Shown: positions 61,245 through 64,000 of the stretch, piece after piece | Numbering within the stretch: position 1 is the stretch's first letter | Layout of the letters: every line of letters starts with the position of its first letter | DNA from: UBA2421 sp002343075 | Lineage (GTDB): Bacteria; Planctomycetota; Phycisphaerae; Tepidisphaerales; Tepidisphaeraceae | DNA: 64,000 bases | Direction of reading: 5' to 3' | Assembly: GCA_937982565.1 (NCBI GenBank) | Contig: CALJLN010000045.1 | Span: forward strand, 1-64,000 | The notes under the pieces: model-generated | Seen by the model: the letters and a program-made list of their open reading frames with translations, nothing else | What the model was told of the DNA's origin: nothing | Databases searched by the model: none | Position numbers and translations under genes: made by a program

Positions 61245-62351
61245 ATGCGCCGACTCTTTCTAAAATCATGCGAACCGGGCGACATACTTGACGATGTCTA
61301 TGTGCTTTCCAACAAGCAGCTTTCCGCCACCGCCAACGGGAAACATTTCATCAAAGGCTTCATCTCCGACCGAACCGCGCAGCTGACTGCGCGCATGTGG
61401 AATGCCACGCGTGAGATTTTTAACTACCTGCCTGACAATGGATTCGTGAAAATTCGGGCGAGGGTTGAAAACTATCAGAACAATTTGCAGGTGATCATCG
61501 AGTCGGTCGGCCCGGCGATTGAGGGCAGCTACGACATTGCCGACTTGCTGCCGACAACAGAAAAAGACATTCCGCAAATGCTGGCAAAGGTGGATGAGCT
61601 GCTTGGCAGCGTGCAGAACCGGCACGTCGCGGCACTGTTGCAGGCATATCTGGATGATAAGGAGCTGATGGGAAATTTCGCACGCGCCCCCGCGGCGATG
61701 AGCTTCCATCATGCATACATCGGCGGGCTGCTCGAGCACACACTTAACGCGCTCGAAGTGGCCGATGCTGTCGTGAAGTTTTACCCCGGGCTTAACCGCG
61801 ATCTGGTCCTGGCGGGTGTGTTTCTTCACGACATCGCCAAGACGTGGGAGCTAAGTTACGTCACCGCCTTTGGTTACACCGATGGTGGCCAACTGGTAGG
61901 GCACATTGTTAAAAGCGCCATGTGGGTCGAGGAGAAAGCCAAGGCGGCCGAAGTGACGCTCGGGGAGACGATTCCGCGCAACCTCATCGATGTCTTGCAG
62001 CACATCATTCTGTCGCATCACGGCGAGTATGAGTTTGGCTCACCCCGGCTGCCCAGCACGCCGGAAGCGATCGCTGTGCACATGATTGAGAACATGGATG
62101 CGAAGTTGATGATGAGCCTCGGCGTCACCCGCGGCGAAGGCGTTTCTGAAGGGAATTGGACGGAGTACCAAAAGGCGTTTAATGGCAAGCTATATCGCCC
62201 CGATGTTGCCCCCGCCGATGCTCCGCTGACAGAGGCACTCCCGATTGTCGGCCCAGCGCCAACCCGCTCGCCAGCCGCTGAAACGCCGGCTTCGGGCAAC
62301 GTGCAGATCAGCAACCCACTGTTCGCTGCCAGCGCGCCGCGAAACAAATGA
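61245..62351 (+). CDS. YhaM-like 3'-5' exoribonuclease (OB + HD)
   Basis: A 368-residue protein with an N-terminal OB-fold (LSNKQLSATANGKHFIKGFISD) and an HD domain containing SFHHAYIGGLLEHTLNALE, VFLHDIAKTWEL and HHGEYEFGSPRLPSTPEA, the YhaM family pattern. YhaM trims RNA and single-stranded DNA ends. The last 50 residues are a Pro/Ala-rich tail. A promoter with a -10 box seven bases before the ATG fits a leaderless mRNA. Confidence 0.9.
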   Translation: MRRLFLKSCEPGDILDDVYVLSNKQLSATANGKHFIKGFISDRTAQLTARMWNATREIFNYLPDNGFVKIRARVENYQNNLQVIIESVGPAIEGSYDIADLLPTTEKDIPQMLAKVDELLGSVQNRHVAALLQAYLDDKELMGNFARAPAAMSFHHAYIGGLLEHTLNALEVADAVVKFYPGLNRDLVLAGVFLHDIAKTWELSYVTAFGYTDGGQLVGHIVKSAMWVEEKAKAAEVTLGETIPRNLIDVLQHIILSHHGEYEFGSPRLPSTPEAIAVHMIENMDAKLMMSLGVTRGEGVSEGNWTEYQKAFNGKLYRPDVAPADAPLTEALPIVGPAPTRSPAAETPASGNVQISNPLFAASAPRNK

Positions 62352-62429
62352 ACGGACGTCCAGCGCACACATTCACGCCCTAGGACATCGCTTCTCTGCC
62401 GAGCCTTGCCGCCTGTAGAAGACGCTACC

Positions 62430-63557
62430 CTACGCGGAGTGGTTACTGGCATCGGCCGCGAGTTGCTCCGATGCCTCAGCGAGGAATTCTTCGGCACGCG
62501 CGATTGCTTCGGCTTCCGTCTGGGTGCGCTCGCGCACGCTGACGAGTGAGCGAAACGGATGTTCAAGCCGATCATCGTAACACCCGAAGATCGCAGCACA
62601 CGGCACGGCAGCCTCCCGGCATGCTGCGGCCACGCGAACGGGCATTTTACCTGCCATGCTGGCTGCATCGAATCGGCCCTCGCCGGTGATACACAAGTCG
62701 GCACCGCGGAGGCGATCGCGCAGGCGCGTGGCATCGATGGTAAGTTCGGCGCCAGGCCGCATCCCTGCTGCAAAAAATGCCATCATCCCGAAGCCCAACC
62801 CACCCGCGGCACCGGCCCCCGGCCGCAGAGCGATGTCTTCTACATTGCAGCGGATTGCAAGTAATCTCAGCCACTCATCAAACAGGTTGATTTGCGCGTC
62901 GGTCGCGCCCTTTTGTCTCCCAAACACGCGCGCCGCCCCGGTGTCACCGAAAAGCGGGTTTGATACATCGCATGCAACCGTGATCTCAATGCCCGATAGC
63001 TTGTCGCCACGGTGCGACTTGATGCGCACCACGCGAGGCAAGTCTCGGCCGCACAGTGGCTCGGTGAGACTGGTCGGCTCACCGCCATCGAGCAGTACCG
63101 GCAGACCGGCCGCGTGGCAGCAGCCGATGCCTCCGTCGATCGTCGCACTACCCCCGATTCCGAGGACGATTCTCCGGCACCCAGCCTCCACCGCGGCCAG
63201 CAGAAGTTCGCCTGTCCCGAAAGTGGTGGTGGCTTCCGGATTGTGGTCGCGAACGTCGGTCAGCAGTTCAATGCCCGATGCGCTGCTCATCTCGAGGACC
63301 GCCGTCAGATCGGGAAGCATCCCAAACGTCGCATCGACCTTCATTTCGGGCAGGGGGCCGGTGACGCGCCGGGTGACGCGCTCGCCACCGCAGGCGCGAA
63401 GCATCGTATCAACAAATCCCTCGCCACCGTCGGACATTGGGCAGCAATCAATAACTGCATCGGGGCGCGCTCTCCGGACGCCAATTGCCATCGCATCAGC
63501 CACGCGCACGGCGGAGAGGCAATTCTTGAACTTGTCAGGGGCAAGCACGACTCTCAT
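62430..63557 (-). CDS. glycerate 2-kinase (GarK/GlxK family)
   Basis: A 375-residue kinase: MRVVLAPDKFKNCLSAVRVADAMAIG at the start, SDGGEGFVDTML, GIGGSATIDGGIG, ACDVSNPLFGDTGAARVFGRQKGA, and CITGEGRFDAASMAGK. It makes 2-phosphoglycerate from glycerate, linking glyoxylate or sugar-acid use to glycolysis. Confidence 0.94.
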   Translation of the reverse strand: MRVVLAPDKFKNCLSAVRVADAMAIGVRRARPDAVIDCCPMSDGGEGFVDTMLRACGGERVTRRVTGPLPEMKVDATFGMLPDLTAVLEMSSASGIELLTDVRDHNPEATTTFGTGELLLAAVEAGCRRIVLGIGGSATIDGGIGCCHAAGLPVLLDGGEPTSLTEPLCGRDLPRVVRIKSHRGDKLSGIEITVACDVSNPLFGDTGAARVFGRQKGATDAQINLFDEWLRLLAIRCNVEDIALRPGAGAAGGLGFGMMAFFAAGMRPGAELTIDATRLRDRLRGADLCITGEGRFDAASMAGKMPVRVAAACREAAVPCAAIFGCYDDRLEHPFRSLVSVRERTQTEAEAIARAEEFLAEASEQLAADASNHSA

Positions 63558-63590
63558 CGGTGCGAAACCAATATCTGCGGCGACTGCTGG

Positions 63591-64000
63591 CTACAATGTC
63601 ACAAAAATCGACCCCACGGCGTTCTGGCGCACCACGCCGAAACGGATGCGCCCCGATTGCGGCAGGGCGTTCATCAATCCCGAAAAGTCACTTTCATTGC
63701 GGACGATGTATCGCCCGATCTGCACAATCACATCGCCCGGCTGCACCCCGGCCCGGGCAGCGGGGGAGCGCGCTAGCACCTCCATCACCAGCATGCCATT
63801 CTCGACAGGAATGCCATACTTCTGCGAAAGCGCCGGTGTGAGCATCTCAAGCTTCAGCCCCAACCGATCGCGCGCAACCGCCAGGCCCTCGGGAAGCGGT
63901 AACTGCCTGGCCGCGACGGTTTCCGTGCTGCCGTCGATCAGCTCGATGCTCACCTGATCACCGTCGCTTAACTTCAACAGTTGCACATACGCATCGAGGA
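63591..64000 (-). CDS. C-terminal part of a PDZ-domain protein (runs off the window)
   Basis: The reading frame is open to the last base, so the N-terminus lies beyond the window. About 136 residues are visible. A PDZ domain begins at RLGLKLEMLTPALSQKYGI and has ARSPAARAGVQPGDVIVQIG and GLMNALPQSGRIRFGVVRQ. It could be the end of an HtrA-type protease, but no catalytic domain is visible here. Confidence 0.75.
   Translation of the reverse strand, partial: LDAYVQLLKLSDGDQVSIELIDGSTETVAARQLPLPEGLAVARDRLGLKLEMLTPALSQKYGIPVENGMLVMEVLARSPAARAGVQPGDVIVQIGRYIVRNESDFSGLMNALPQSGRIRFGVVRQNAVGSIFVTL

Noticed and set aside
62656..63957. 433-codon plus-strand frame opposite glycerate kinase and the PDZ protein
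   Set aside because: The opposite strand encodes a clear glycerate kinase with all motifs; the plus frame is Arg/Ser/Pro-rich and unrelated to any family.
1..64000. CRISPR array, insertion sequence, prophage or rRNA operon
   Set aside because: No direct-repeat array with regular spacers, no transposase, integrase or phage structural gene, and no rRNA-like sequence were recognised. The interspersed repeats are too short and irregular.

Overview
The window looks like chromosomal DNA from a planctomycete, most likely of the Phycisphaerae. Four features point there. Three secreted proteins end in PEP-CTERM anchors (positions 12468, 18695 and 58759 mark their C-termini). A secreted protease carries an LEPR-XLL-type N-terminal motif (5907-8126). 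LpxI and KdsA imply lipid A and Kdo, so an outer membrane. MoxR/DUF58/VWA clusters and several short interspersed intergenic repeats of the kind I associate with this phylum are also present. Coding density is high, most genes start with ATG or GTG, and I see no rRNA, transposase, integrase or CRISPR array.

Layout. 1-450: three copies of a parS-like 16-bp palindrome, then a tRNA-Leu(GAG) on the minus strand. 520-5731 (minus): a secreted alpha/beta hydrolase; a catalytic aldehyde dehydrogenase, a truncated non-catalytic ALDH-like protein and a DERA-like protein lacking the usual catalytic residues; and an amidohydrolase. 5907-18695: secreted and carbohydrate genes (leishmanolysin-like protease, M14 peptidase lipoprotein, DUF3592 protein, GT3 glycogen synthase, PEP-CTERM alkaline phosphatase, M19 dipeptidase, histone-deacetylase-like enzyme, SGNH hydrolase, PEP-CTERM protein). 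18817-27779: GH78 alpha-L-rhamnosidase, a glycosyltransferase/TPR membrane protein, DUF2071, a DCC thioredoxin-like protein, LpxI, MoaD, MoaE, a DUF4149-like membrane protein and endonuclease III.

27905-42356 is a plus-strand block around a MoxR/VWA system. It holds a Gln-rich membrane protein, a two-gene iron-type ABC importer without an ATPase, an NHL-repeat lipoprotein, a large VWA protein, MoxR, DUF58 and a BatA-like VWA protein. Wedged into the MoxR operon are a colicin-E5-like RNase gene with a small partner gene and five further tiny genes, mostly coupled by overlapping stop and start codons.

42440-49411: NupC-type nucleoside transporter, PNPOx-like protein, a ParDE toxin-antitoxin pair coupled to MoaC, a zinc-ribbon protein, KdsA, a diacylglycerol-kinase-like enzyme and a large membrane protein. 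49533-56690 (minus) is a chaperone island: groEL-groES-groEL, a small membrane protein, hicB-hicA, dnaJ, grpE, an FmdB zinc ribbon and yacG. 56984-64000: hexose-6-phosphate mutarotase, SDR, a spondin-like PEP-CTERM protein, an ECF sigma factor with its anti-sigma partner, a YhaM-like exonuclease, glycerate kinase and the C-terminal end of a PDZ protein.

Two genome-level signals stand out. Many genes have a TANNNT -10 box only 6-7 nt before the start codon, which predicts leaderless mRNAs. Toxin-like modules (E5-like pair, ParDE, HicBA, an orphan HicB-like gene) are embedded in housekeeping operons and often translationally coupled to them. All functional calls are from reading the sequence; no database search was run.
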